From: Ilyomonas sp965219515
Lineage (GTDB): Bacteria > Bacteroidota > Bacteroidia > Chitinophagales > Chitinophagaceae
Direction: 5' to 3'
Assembly: GCA_965219515.1 (NCBI GenBank)
Contig: OZ244776.1
Location: 3,968,001 to 4,032,000, forward strand
Length of the DNA stretch: 64,000 nt
The notes under the pieces are model-generated. The model ran no database searches. It was not told where the DNA came from and saw nothing but the letters and a program-made list of their open reading frames with translations. The translations under genes and the position numbers were made by a program. This document shows positions 25,655 through 33,847 of this stretch, one piece after another; positions within the stretch are counted from its first letter, which is position 1; each line of letters opens with the position of its first letter.

Positions 25655-26824
25655 TTATTGGTTGATAAACAAAGCGGCATACATGGTGTCGGCTTTCAGA
25701 TGATAGCCTTTTATCACTTCTGCTTTAACTAATTTTAAATGGCTTTCGTGTTGCATGTATTGTACTATTTCTTCGTTTTCGTGCCTGTAAACCGAACAGG
25801 TAATGTACAAAAAATAACCGTTTTGCTTAACCGCTTTTGCCGCGTTAGCTGCCATTTTTTTTTGCAGCTTTGCGTAGTGAAGCAGCTTTTGTTCCGTAAA
25901 AAAAGGAAGCTGTTCGGGTGTGCGGCTCCATGTGCCCGAACCGCTGCACGGCGCATCGCAAATCACAAGATCGTACTGCTGCATTACCGAAAATTGCTGT
26001 GAAGAAATGTCGGCTGTAAAGGCAGTATAATGATGAATATCCGCTTCTGCAAAACGGGTTCTTAGATTGCGAATGATGGAATCTCTGATATCGGAAACGG
26101 TAAGTTGGATGCCTGAAAAATAATCATACGCCAATATTGATTTTCCGCCGCTTGCTGCGCAACAATCCCAAACCGAAGACTGTTGAGGCAATGTTATCAA
26201 ACCAAACAAAGAAGCTGTTTTTTGCGATGAAAAATCCTGAACAACAACTTCTTTATTCAGTGTAAGAACTGTATTGATATTGGTTGCATTATCCAACGAC
26301 AGGCACGTTTCATTTTCCTGCAAAAAAGATATGTTGTTTTGCGTCAGCTTATTTACAACATTTTTCACTTTCCCCGGTCGGATCCGTAAAAATAATTTTG
26401 GCTGAATCAGGTGCGATTTGTTGAACCCGTTTATATCAATATCATTACTTAACCAATGGTTATGAAAGAAAATATCGGTTATGGAAAAAGCATACAACGA
26501 TTGAATAAACTGAATGCGGTTGTCTATGCGTTCATCATAAGCCGACAACCAAGGCTCATCATATAAAGAAAGCCAGTCGCCGGTATTGTTGGTGCATAAA
26601 AAAACGGCGATTCGTAAACGCTCGTCAGTGCGCTGTTCTTTACAGGCAAAGCCCAAACGATAATAACAATAACAAAAATGAGCAATCCATTTCCTGTCTT
26701 TCGAGCCATGTTTTTTGTGTAGTGAAAAATATTTTTTCAGATAAACGCTTAGCGGTTGCGATCCATCAAAAGCGGCGATCAGCCGAAGCGAAGTGTTGAA
26801 GTAACCGGTAACATATTTTTGCAT
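25655..26824 (-). CDS. RsmB/NOP-family rRNA (cytosine-5) methyltransferase
   Basis: A SAM-dependent RNA m5C methyltransferase of 389 residues. The start at 26824 (ATG) is preferred over an in-frame TTG at 26839, which would overlap the odhB terminator. An N-terminal helical region (about 1-130) resembles the NusB-like part of RsmB but is short. The catalytic domain has SVWDCCAASGGKS (motif I), VICDAPCSGSGTW (motif IV with catalytic-loop Cys) and YITCSVYRHENEE (motif VI TC, nucleophile). The position methylated in rRNA cannot be told. The gene is transcribed in the same direction as odhB but separated from it by a terminator. Confidence 0.9.
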   Translation of the reverse strand: MQKYVTGYFNTSLRLIAAFDGSQPLSVYLKKYFSLHKKHGSKDRKWIAHFCYCYYRLGFACKEQRTDERLRIAVFLCTNNTGDWLSLYDEPWLSAYDERIDNRIQFIQSLYAFSITDIFFHNHWLSNDIDINGFNKSHLIQPKLFLRIRPGKVKNVVNKLTQNNISFLQENETCLSLDNATNINTVLTLNKEVVVQDFSSQKTASLFGLITLPQQSSVWDCCAASGGKSILAYDYFSGIQLTVSDIRDSIIRNLRTRFAEADIHHYTAFTADISSQQFSVMQQYDLVICDAPCSGSGTWSRTPEQLPFFTEQKLLHYAKLQKKMAANAAKAVKQNGYFLYITCSVYRHENEEIVQYMQHESHLKLVKAEVIKGYHLKADTMYAALFINQ

Positions 26825-26857
26825 CAACAAGGCGTTCAATAAATTATGACAAACAAA

Positions 26858-26884
26858 AAAGCTGTTGAAAAAATCAACAGCTTT
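26858..26884 (-). terminator. Terminator after odhB
   Basis: An 11-bp stem, aaagctgttga (26858-26868) with tcaacagcttt (26874-26884) around an A5 loop. On the minus strand it is followed by a run of T. It lies 6 bases after the odhB stop. Confidence 0.85.
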
Positions 26885-26889
26885 ACACT

Positions 26890-28497
26890 TTATAATTCTA
26901 ATAACGTCTTCACCGGATCTTTGCCAAACAGCAGCAATTCCGGGTTTTCCAGCAACTCTTTTACCCGAACCAGAAAGCTTACACTTTCTCTTCCGTCAAC
27001 AATGCGATGGTCGTAACTCAAAGCAACATACATCATTGGTTTAACAACTACCTGCCCGTTAACCGCCATCGGGCGTTCCTGTATTTTGTGCATCCCCAAT
27101 ATGGCGCTCTGCGGAAGATTAATAATGGGTGTGCTCATCAAACTGCCAAATACGCCGCCGTTTGTAATGGTAAAAGTGCCGCCTGTTAATTCTTCCATTG
27201 TCAGTTTGCCATCACGCGCTTTGCCCGCCAGTTCAATTACTTTCTTTTCAATATCTGCCATGCTCAGGCTTTCTACATTGCGCATTACCGGAACCGTTAA
27301 GCCGCGCGGCGTACTTACGGCAATGCTGATGTCGGCATAATCATGGTAAATAATTGATTCGCTGTCTATATATGCGTTTACGGCCGGCCATTCATTCAGC
27401 GCGATTGCGCAGGCTTTGGCAAAAAAGCTCATGAAGCCAAGATTTACGCCGTGCGATTCTTTGAATTTTTCTTTAAACTGTTTGCGAATATCCATGATGC
27501 GCGTCATATCCACTTCATTGAACGTGGTAAGCATCGCCGTTGTATTTTTCGATTCTACCAGTCTGCGGCTGATGGTTTTGCGCAGGTTGCTCATTTTTTC
27601 TTTGCGCTCGTTGCGACTGTTTAGCGGCTGCCCGTCAAACGCTGTTTTGCCCGGGTTTTGCAAAGCTTCCAGTACATCGTGCCGTAATATTTTTCCATTA
27701 GCGCCCGATGGTGTAATGGAAGACGGGTTTACTTTTTTATCTGTAATCATTGCCGAAGCAAGCGGCGTTGCTTTTACATCATTTGTTGTTTTAGCAACGG
27801 AAGGTTCGGCGGTGCTTTGTTTTTTTTGCACCGGTGGTTGAACTGTAATGGCAGATTCAGATTTTGTTGCCTGCTGTTCCGAAGCTTTTTCAGCAGCCGT
27901 TGCCGCTATATCGGTATTGATAATGGCAACTACATCGCCTATTTTTAATACATCGTTTTCTTTTGCCTGTGTCTTTAGTTCTCCCTGTTCTTCCGCATTC
28001 AGTTCAAAGGTAGCTTTCTCGCTTTCCAGTTCGGCAATCACTTCATCCCGCTTTACAAAATCGCCGTCTTTTTTTACCCATTTTAAAAGCGTTACCTCGT
28101 TGATAGATTCGCCAACGGTTGGCACTTTCATTTCAATTTCACCTTTGCCAACGGCTACAGGTATCGGTTCTGCCGGTGTTAAAGTTTCTGCTTTGGCAGA
28201 TGGAAGTATGGCAGCCATGTCGGATTTTGGTTGTTCGGCAGATTGGGAAGATGTTTCCGCTTTTCCATTTTCGTTGATGCTGGCAAGCAAGGCGCCGATG
28301 GTTAATGTGTCGCCTTCGTTAGCCTCCGTTTTTAAAATGCCGGCTTGTTCCGCATTCACTTCAAATGTGGCTTTCTCGCTTTCCAGTTCGGCAATTACTT
28401 CATCGCGGTTCACATAGTCGCCATCTTTCTTTACCCATTTTAATAATGTTACTTCATTGATGGATTCGCCAACCGTAGGAACTTTTATATCAATCAT
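26890..28497 (-). CDS. odhB: 2-oxoglutarate dehydrogenase E2 (dihydrolipoyl succinyltransferase), two lipoyl domains
   Basis: The E2 core of the 2-oxoglutarate dehydrogenase complex, transferring succinyl groups to CoA in the TCA cycle. The 535-residue protein has two near-identical lipoyl domains (about 1-75 and 122-198), each with the lipoylated lysine in ELESEKATFE. They are followed by Ala/Pro/Thr-rich linkers, an E3/E1-binding peripheral domain (about 245-285, with TPSGANGKILRHDVLEAL) and the catalytic domain, starting RKTISRRLVESKN and ending with the active-site YVALSYDHRIVDGRE. E. coli SucB has a single lipoyl domain. It lies downstream of sucA with a toxin-antitoxin remnant between. 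Confidence 0.95.
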   Translation of the reverse strand: MIDIKVPTVGESINEVTLLKWVKKDGDYVNRDEVIAELESEKATFEVNAEQAGILKTEANEGDTLTIGALLASINENGKAETSSQSAEQPKSDMAAILPSAKAETLTPAEPIPVAVGKGEIEMKVPTVGESINEVTLLKWVKKDGDFVKRDEVIAELESEKATFELNAEEQGELKTQAKENDVLKIGDVVAIINTDIAATAAEKASEQQATKSESAITVQPPVQKKQSTAEPSVAKTTNDVKATPLASAMITDKKVNPSSITPSGANGKILRHDVLEALQNPGKTAFDGQPLNSRNERKEKMSNLRKTISRRLVESKNTTAMLTTFNEVDMTRIMDIRKQFKEKFKESHGVNLGFMSFFAKACAIALNEWPAVNAYIDSESIIYHDYADISIAVSTPRGLTVPVMRNVESLSMADIEKKVIELAGKARDGKLTMEELTGGTFTITNGGVFGSLMSTPIINLPQSAILGMHKIQERPMAVNGQVVVKPMMYVALSYDHRIVDGRESVSFLVRVKELLENPELLLFGKDPVKTLLEL

Positions 28498-28627
28498 TAT
28501 ATGTGGTGGTATTTATAATATTTTCAATCAGCAAAATAAATGTTTTTGCATCAGAAAGGTGTTGCTTACCCTGCAATGATTGTTTTGCCCGGCTCATCCG
28601 GTACGATACATATTCATCGCGCATCAT
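28490..28627 (-). pseudogene. HEPN-domain protein, N-terminal remnant
   Basis: The frame starts with ATGATG overlapping the stop of the upstream MNT remnant (shared bases tcATGAtg), the coupling usual for MNT-HEPN pairs. Its first 20-odd residues, MRDEYVSYRMSRAKQSLQG, match the typical start of small HEPN proteins (YxxYRxxRAxESL). After about residue 27 the similarity ends, and the frame runs to a stop at 28490-28492 inside the odhB start region. The HEPN catalytic RxxxxH motif and most of the four-helix domain are missing. It is therefore a truncated remnant, not a small gene. Confidence 0.65.
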
Positions 28628-28968
28628 GAAACAATGACTCCTTCTTCATCAATATTGTAATATAACGGCGTAACGCGATACCTGCTATGCCAGACTTCCT
28701 TGTTGTGCATCAGAATAAAGACGTTGTAAAATGTTTCCAGCTCTGTTGCCTTATAAATGTCATCCCTGATTTTCTTTTTTACGTTATCGTCTTCCGGCAG
28801 GCGGCTAAGAATCATAAAATCCCAATCGCTTTCCTGGTGTCAGTCGCCACAAGCGCGGCTGCCAAACAATATGATTTCCGCCTCAGCATCGTACCGCGCC
28901 ACAATGTTTTTAACCGTGGCAATAACAAAACCGGTACGCTCATCAATCTGTAATAATTGTTTGTTCAA
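28624..28968 (-). pseudogene. MNT-type nucleotidyltransferase antitoxin, nonsense-interrupted
   Basis: One frame encodes a minimal nucleotidyltransferase: VIATVKNIVARYDAEAEIIL, then FGSRACGD, a TGA at 28840-28842, HQESDWDFMILSRLPEDDN and a tail ending GVIVS. The GSx..G....SDxDxxI/V signature is intact except that the stop sits where relatives commonly have Trp (GDWHQESDWD), so TGG to TGA is the likely lesion. The start would be TTG at 28968, five bases after the sucA stop. MNT proteins act as antitoxins that AMPylate HEPN RNases. The pair lies in the same direction between sucA and odhB and was presumably co-transcribed. Confidence 0.85.
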
Positions 28969-28973
28969 GTTGA

Positions 28974-31754
28974 TTAAATGCTAAACGCCGTGTTAATGAT
29001 TTCAGCCTGTTCCGATGCATGAACTTTGGAATAGCCGGACGCCGTTGCCGCGCTCATATTGCGGCTGATAACGCCATAATTCATACTTTTTAAATTCATT
29101 TGCAAAAAGGTAGCCGCGCCCATATTCAAAGGCTCTTCCTGCACCCAGAACCAAACGGCTTTGCTGTATTTTTTATAAAGCTGCTGCAACTGTTTTTCCG
29201 GCAGCGGATACAACTGTTCAACCCGAATAACGGCAACCTCTTTTCTGTTTTCTTTCGCCTGCTTTTCAGCCAGTTCAAAATACAGCTTTCCGCTGCAGAA
29301 AAGCACTTTTGTTACGGTATTTGCATCTTGTGCAAACGCATCATCAATTACTTCCTTAAAACCGCCGGATGTAAATTCGCTAATGTGGCTAAAGCTGCCG
29401 GGATAGCGCAAATATGCTTTTGGTGAAAAATTAATCAAAGGTTTGCGGAACGACCAGGCAACCTGTCTTCTTAGTAAATGAAATAAATTGGCTGCCGTTG
29501 TTACATTTGAAACAATCATATTCAGCTCGGCGCACATTTGCAGAAAGCGTTCCAACCGCGCGCTGCTGTGTTCCGGTCCCTGTCCTTCATAGCCGTGCGG
29601 CAACAACATGGTAATACCATTCATGCGGCTCCATTTTTGTTCGCCTGCCGAAATAAACTGGTCAATCATGGTTTGCGCGCCATTGGCAAAATCGCCAAAC
29701 TGCGCTTCCCACAATACCAGTGCATTCGGGTTTGCCAGGGCATAGCCGTATTCAAAACCCAGCACACCGTACTCGCTTAAAAACGAATTGTAAATATCAA
29801 ATTTCTTTTGCCCTTCCGTCAGATGATCAAGGCGGTTATAAGATGTATTATTCATTTCATCGCGCAGCACCGCATGGCGATGACTGAAGGTGCCGCGCCG
29901 CACATCCTGACCGCTCATGCGTACATTAACACCTTGCGTAAGCAGCGAGGCGTAAGCCAGCAACTCTCCCGTTGCCCAGTCGGCTTTCTGTTCCGTTTCA
30001 AACAATTTTATTTTATCCTGTAAAATTTTTTCCACCTTTCGCAGTGGTTTAAAATCTGCCGGCCATTTCATGATGCCGTCAAACAAACTTTTAAAAGTCG
30101 CTTCGCTGATGGCAGTATCCGGCGAATGCTCAAAATCGGCGGCCGTAGCTTTGCGAAGATTTAACCACCATTTCTCAGGTTGCTGAAATTTATAAGGCAA
30201 AGGATGCTGCTTGATTTCGTCTAAGCGTTCCTGCAGATCGCTCCAAAACTGCTGCTCCATTTGCTTCGCTAAATTCTGCGCGTCAGACTCGCCGTGTTCT
30301 TTTAAATAAGCAATGTAAATCTCGCGCGGGTTCGGGTGCTTTTCTATCAGTTCGTACATCTGCGGCTGCGTATATTTCGGATCATCGCCTTCGTTATGAC
30401 CATGCCGCCGGTAACAAACCATATCTATAAAAATATCTTCGTTAAATGCCTGGCGATAACGAATGGCAATATCAGAACATTTTACAACGGCTTCGGGGTC
30501 ATCGCCGTTTACGTGCAACACCGGCGCCTGCACCAATGAAGCGATGGAGGTTGAATAGTTGGCGCTGCGGGCATCGTCAAAATCGGTGGTAAAGCCGATC
30601 TGGTTATTGATAACAAAGTGAATGGTGCCGCCGGTAGAATAGCCATCAAGACCGCTCATCTGCAACACTTCGTACACAATTCCCTGACCGGCAATGGAAG
30701 CATCGCCATGAATTAAAATTGGTAACACCTTATCATATTCCTGATTGTAAAGCAAATCTGCCTTGGCTCTGGCAAAGCCTTCTACCACAGGGTCAACCGC
30801 TTCCAGATGCGAAGGATTCGGCATCAGCTTTACATGAATTTTTTTATTGTTTGCGGTAGTGATTTCGCTGCCGAAGCCAAGATGATATTTTACATCGCCG
30901 CTTCCCATCGTCTGATCCATACGCGCCGTACCTTCAAACTCGCTGAAGATTTGCTCGTATGTTTTGCCAAGGGTATTGGCAAGCACATTCAGTCTGCCGC
31001 GGTGCGCCATGCCAATAACCACTTCCTGCACATCCTGTTCGGCCGCTACGCTGATAATGGTATCCAATGCCGGGATGGTTGTTTCGCCGCCTTCGAGGGA
31101 AAACCGTTTTTGTCCCACATATTTTGTATGGAGAAATTTTTCGAAGATGACGCCTTCGTTCAGCTTTTGTAATATCCGTTTCTTTTTTTCCAGCGGAAGC
31201 GGTTTGGTAAAGCTGCGCTCCATTTCGTTGGTAAGCCAGTCAACTTTTGTCTGATCGCTGATATACTTAAATTCAATACCAACATGCGAAGCATACGCGC
31301 TTTGCAAATGCTGTAAAATATTGCGCAGTGTTGTATTGCCTAAGCCGATGATTTCGCCCGTTTGAAATGTGTTGTCTAAATCTTCTTCGCGTAAGCCGAA
31401 AAAGCCCAGATCAAGATTGGCGCCACGGTCTCTGCGCTCGCGGATGGGATTGGTTTTGGCTATCAGATGACCTTTGTTGCGATAGCCTAAAATGAGACGG
31501 TAAACTTTAATTTCCTGCCGCCAGGTATCTGTGGCGGCAGATGTTTCTTTCGGGGCAATGGCAATTGCACCGTTTCCATTAGGGCTTCCGTTTTCTTTCG
31601 TTTTTCCGTTTGTTACGGATGAAACGGCAAAATCAAAACCTTCAAAAAATTTCTTCATTTCCGGTTCCACGCTGTTCGGATCGGTAACATAATCGTTATA
31701 TAAATTTTCGATGAAAGCAGGATGCGAACTGGTGATATAAGAGAAATCTTTCAT
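28974..31754 (-). CDS. sucA: 2-oxoglutarate dehydrogenase E1 component
   Basis: The thiamine-diphosphate-dependent E1 that decarboxylates 2-oxoglutarate and passes the succinyl group to the lipoyl domains of E2. The 926-residue length fits the family. Motifs include the start FSYITSSHPAFIENLYNDYV, VVIGMAHRGRLNVLAN, the ThDP-binding block from HGDASIAGQGIVYE to NNQIGFTT, HVNGDDPEAVVKC, RRHGHNEGDDPKYTQP and HGYEGQGPEHSSARLERF. It is first gene of the sucA-odhB unit. The region upstream (31755-32073) is a 319-base divergent spacer with rpsT. Confidence 0.97.
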   Translation of the reverse strand: MKDFSYITSSHPAFIENLYNDYVTDPNSVEPEMKKFFEGFDFAVSSVTNGKTKENGSPNGNGAIAIAPKETSAATDTWRQEIKVYRLILGYRNKGHLIAKTNPIRERRDRGANLDLGFFGLREEDLDNTFQTGEIIGLGNTTLRNILQHLQSAYASHVGIEFKYISDQTKVDWLTNEMERSFTKPLPLEKKKRILQKLNEGVIFEKFLHTKYVGQKRFSLEGGETTIPALDTIISVAAEQDVQEVVIGMAHRGRLNVLANTLGKTYEQIFSEFEGTARMDQTMGSGDVKYHLGFGSEITTANNKKIHVKLMPNPSHLEAVDPVVEGFARAKADLLYNQEYDKVLPILIHGDASIAGQGIVYEVLQMSGLDGYSTGGTIHFVINNQIGFTTDFDDARSANYSTSIASLVQAPVLHVNGDDPEAVVKCSDIAIRYRQAFNEDIFIDMVCYRRHGHNEGDDPKYTQPQMYELIEKHPNPREIYIAYLKEHGESDAQNLAKQMEQQFWSDLQERLDEIKQHPLPYKFQQPEKWWLNLRKATAADFEHSPDTAISEATFKSLFDGIMKWPADFKPLRKVEKILQDKIKLFETEQKADWATGELLAYASLLTQGVNVRMSGQDVRRGTFSHRHAVLRDEMNNTSYNRLDHLTEGQKKFDIYNSFLSEYGVLGFEYGYALANPNALVLWEAQFGDFANGAQTMIDQFISAGEQKWSRMNGITMLLPHGYEGQGPEHSSARLERFLQMCAELNMIVSNVTTAANLFHLLRRQVAWSFRKPLINFSPKAYLRYPGSFSHISEFTSGGFKEVIDDAFAQDANTVTKVLFCSGKLYFELAEKQAKENRKEVAVIRVEQLYPLPEKQLQQLYKKYSKAVWFWVQEEPLNMGAATFLQMNLKSMNYGVISRNMSAATASGYSKVHASEQAEIINTAFSI

Positions 31755-32073
31755 GATAAAAGCGTTTACTTGTTATAAGAAGTTGAATGACTGCAGAAGC
31801 TAAGCAACTGAAAAATGTTTACAAATATCGCAGAATAAAAAACATGAAAGGGTGAAATGCGTATAAGAGAAATGTATAAATTTTTGTAAACAAACACAAA
31901 GATTCTAAGCCCGAATATTTTACAGCCTGCCGCAGATTTTTTTTCTGCATAAATTTTCAATGTCTGCCAGCATTATCTTTTTTCATAAACGATAACAAAA
32001 TAAAATTTCAACATACAAGGCATAACGCTTACTTTTGCAGTCCTAAAAAATTCAGTGATAATATAATTTATTT
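31755..32073. other. Divergent promoter region sucA / rpsT
   Basis: A 319-base AT-rich spacer. The rpsT promoter element is at 32030-32037; I see no equally good element for sucA on the minus strand. No gene or repeat found. Confidence 0.5.
32030..32037 (+). promoter_or_regulatory. rpsT promoter -7 element
   Basis: TACTTTTG matches TAnnTTTG exactly and is followed by CAG. It lies 37 bases before the rpsT start. An upstream TTTC near 32006-32009 could serve as the -33 element. Confidence 0.65.
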
Positions 32074-32331
32074 ATGGCAAACCATAAAGCAACGAAGAAA
32101 GATATGCGCCAGGCGGCAAAACGCAGAGACAGAAACCGTTATTACGGCAAAACAACGCGTAATGCCATTCGTGATATACGTTTACTCAAAGATGAATCGG
32201 CTTACAATGAAAAGTTGCCGCTTACCATTTCTATGATTGATAAGCTGGCAAAAAATGGCGTGATTCATAAAAACAAAGCCAGCAATTTAAAAAGCAAACT
32301 GGCTAAGAAAATGACGTTGAAAACAGCTTAA
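32074..32331 (+). CDS. rpsT: 30S ribosomal protein S20
   Basis: S20 binds 16S rRNA at the 5' domain and helix 44. The 85-residue basic protein has the typical start MANHKATKKDMRQAAKRR and two long helices with Lys and Arg runs, ending SKLAKKMTLKTA. It is monocistronic, with a consensus promoter upstream and a GC-rich terminator after it, the usual arrangement for this gene. Confidence 0.96.
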   Translation: MANHKATKKDMRQAAKRRDRNRYYGKTTRNAIRDIRLLKDESAYNEKLPLTISMIDKLAKNGVIHKNKASNLKSKLAKKMTLKTA

Positions 32332-32351
32332 TTTTTTTCTTTTTTATTTTT

Positions 32352-32378
32352 CGTCCCGGCAACAAATTCGCCGGGACG
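32352..32378 (+). terminator. Terminator after rpsT
   Basis: A 9-bp stem, cgtcccggc with gccgggacg, around a 9-base loop, followed by TTTTTT. A further 176 bases to queA contain a weak inverted repeat (aaggcacg / cgtgcctt near 32494-32530) and no gene. Confidence 0.9.
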
Positions 32379-32554
32379 TTTTTTATTTCATCAAACGATT
32401 CTTTGTTCTAAATAAAGCTGGCTTGGCGTCGGCTTTTTTATTGTCTGCTATCTTCTGCCACAAAGCCTCGCAGACGCGAAGATTTTTAAAATGAAAAGGC
32501 ACGGAATAAGATTTCTCTACTTCGTGCCTTAGCTACTTTGTGACTACATAAATT

Positions 32555-33604
32555 TTAAATCAGCAACATGGCATCGCCATAACTAAAAAAGCGGTATTTG
32601 TCTTTAATCGCCTTCTTATAAGCTTCCATGGTAAGATCGTAACCGGCAAAGGCGGTAACCATAATCAACAGGCTTGTTTTTGGCAAATGAAGATTGGTAA
32701 TCAAGCTGTCGGCAATATTAAAATTGTAAGGCGGATGAATAAAAATATTGGTCCATCCTTCGCTTGGCTTCAATAGTTTTTGCGCCGTAAAACTGGTTTC
32801 CATCGCGCGCATGGTGGTAGTGCCGATGGAGCAGATTTTATGACCGGTTTCCTTGGCTTTATTCACAATATCACAGGCATCTTCTTCTATGCGGTAATAC
32901 TCTGCATCCATTTTATGTTTGCTTAAATCTTCTACTTCAATCGGGCGAAATGTTCCTAACCCGGTATGCAGGGTAACTTCGGCAAAGCGAATGCCTTTTA
33001 TCTCACAGCGCTTAATCAGTTCTTTACTAAAATGCAATCCGGCTGTGGGAGGCGCAACCGCGCCTTCGTGCTTGGCATACACCGTTTGAAAACGTTCTCT
33101 GTCTTCCTCATCAGGCTTGCGCTTGATGTATTTTGGCAACGGCGTTTCGCCAAGAAATTCAAGCATTTTTTTAAAGCTTTCTTCATCACTGTCCCACAGA
33201 AACCGAATGGTTCTGCCGCGGCTGGTTGTATTGTCAATTACTTCAGCAACCAGTTCATCGTTATCGCCGAAATAAAGTTTGTTGCCAACGCGTATTTTAC
33301 GCGCCGGATCTACAATTACATCCCAAAGCCGGTTGGGTTTATTCAACTCGCGAAGCAGAAACACTTCTATTTTAGCGCCTGTTTTTTCCTTGCGGCCATA
33401 CATGCGGGCAGGAAACACTTTGGTATTGTTTACAACAAAAACGTCTTTGTCGTCATAATAATCAAGAATGTCGCGAAAATGCTTGTTTTCTATTTGCCCG
33501 GTTTTGCGGTGAACCACCATCAGGCGGCTGTCTTCGCGGCGTTTGGCCGGGTTTTGTGCAATGAGGTTGAGGGGAAGATCGAACTTAAACTGACTGAGTT
33601 TCAT
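32555..33604 (-). CDS. queA: S-adenosylmethionine:tRNA ribosyltransferase-isomerase
   Basis: Transfers the ribosyl part of SAM to preQ1 in tRNA to form epoxyqueuosine. The 349-residue length is normal. Motifs are the start LSQFKFDLPLNLIAQNPAKRRED, DVFVVNNTKVFPARMYGRKEKTGAKIEVFLL, GAVAPPTAGLHFS, HTGLGTFRPI, the segment CSIGTTTMRAMET and TNLHLPKTSLLIMVTAFAG. On the minus strand a TACTTTTG (33710-33703) lies upstream and may be its -7 element. It is monocistronic here, converging with rpsT. Confidence 0.97.
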   Translation of the reverse strand: MKLSQFKFDLPLNLIAQNPAKRREDSRLMVVHRKTGQIENKHFRDILDYYDDKDVFVVNNTKVFPARMYGRKEKTGAKIEVFLLRELNKPNRLWDVIVDPARKIRVGNKLYFGDNDELVAEVIDNTTSRGRTIRFLWDSDEESFKKMLEFLGETPLPKYIKRKPDEEDRERFQTVYAKHEGAVAPPTAGLHFSKELIKRCEIKGIRFAEVTLHTGLGTFRPIEVEDLSKHKMDAEYYRIEEDACDIVNKAKETGHKICSIGTTTMRAMETSFTAQKLLKPSEGWTNIFIHPPYNFNIADSLITNLHLPKTSLLIMVTAFAGYDLTMEAYKKAIKDKYRFFSYGDAMLLI

Positions 33605-33795
33605 GTTTGCTGCTGATAATTTTTACAAGCAACATTTCATTTCGCCCTTCTTAGTCACCGGGCTAGTGTCATGTTACGGCATGATAAATTTTGAAAAGGG
33701 TGCAAAAGTAACAATTATCATCTACAAATTGGTTTCGATTTTCGTAAAGAGAAACAAGCTTGTACGTAAAATCAATTAATAATTTGTCTTTCTCC

Positions 33796-33824
33796 TTGTT
33801 TTATTTATCATACTTATACTTTTG
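33796..33824 (+). promoter_or_regulatory. Promoter of the GH125 gene
   Basis: TTG at 33796-33798 and TACTTTTG at 33817-33824, with an 18-base spacer, match the Bacteroidota consensus. The start codon is 23 bases after the -7 element. Confidence 0.65.
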
Positions 33825-33847
33825 CCAAAACGCTTACAAAGTTCATT

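Noticed and set aside
28840..28842. TGA in the MNT gene as a selenocysteine codon
   Set aside because: No selenoprotein family of this type is known, no stem-loop is evident after it, and Trp is expected at this position.
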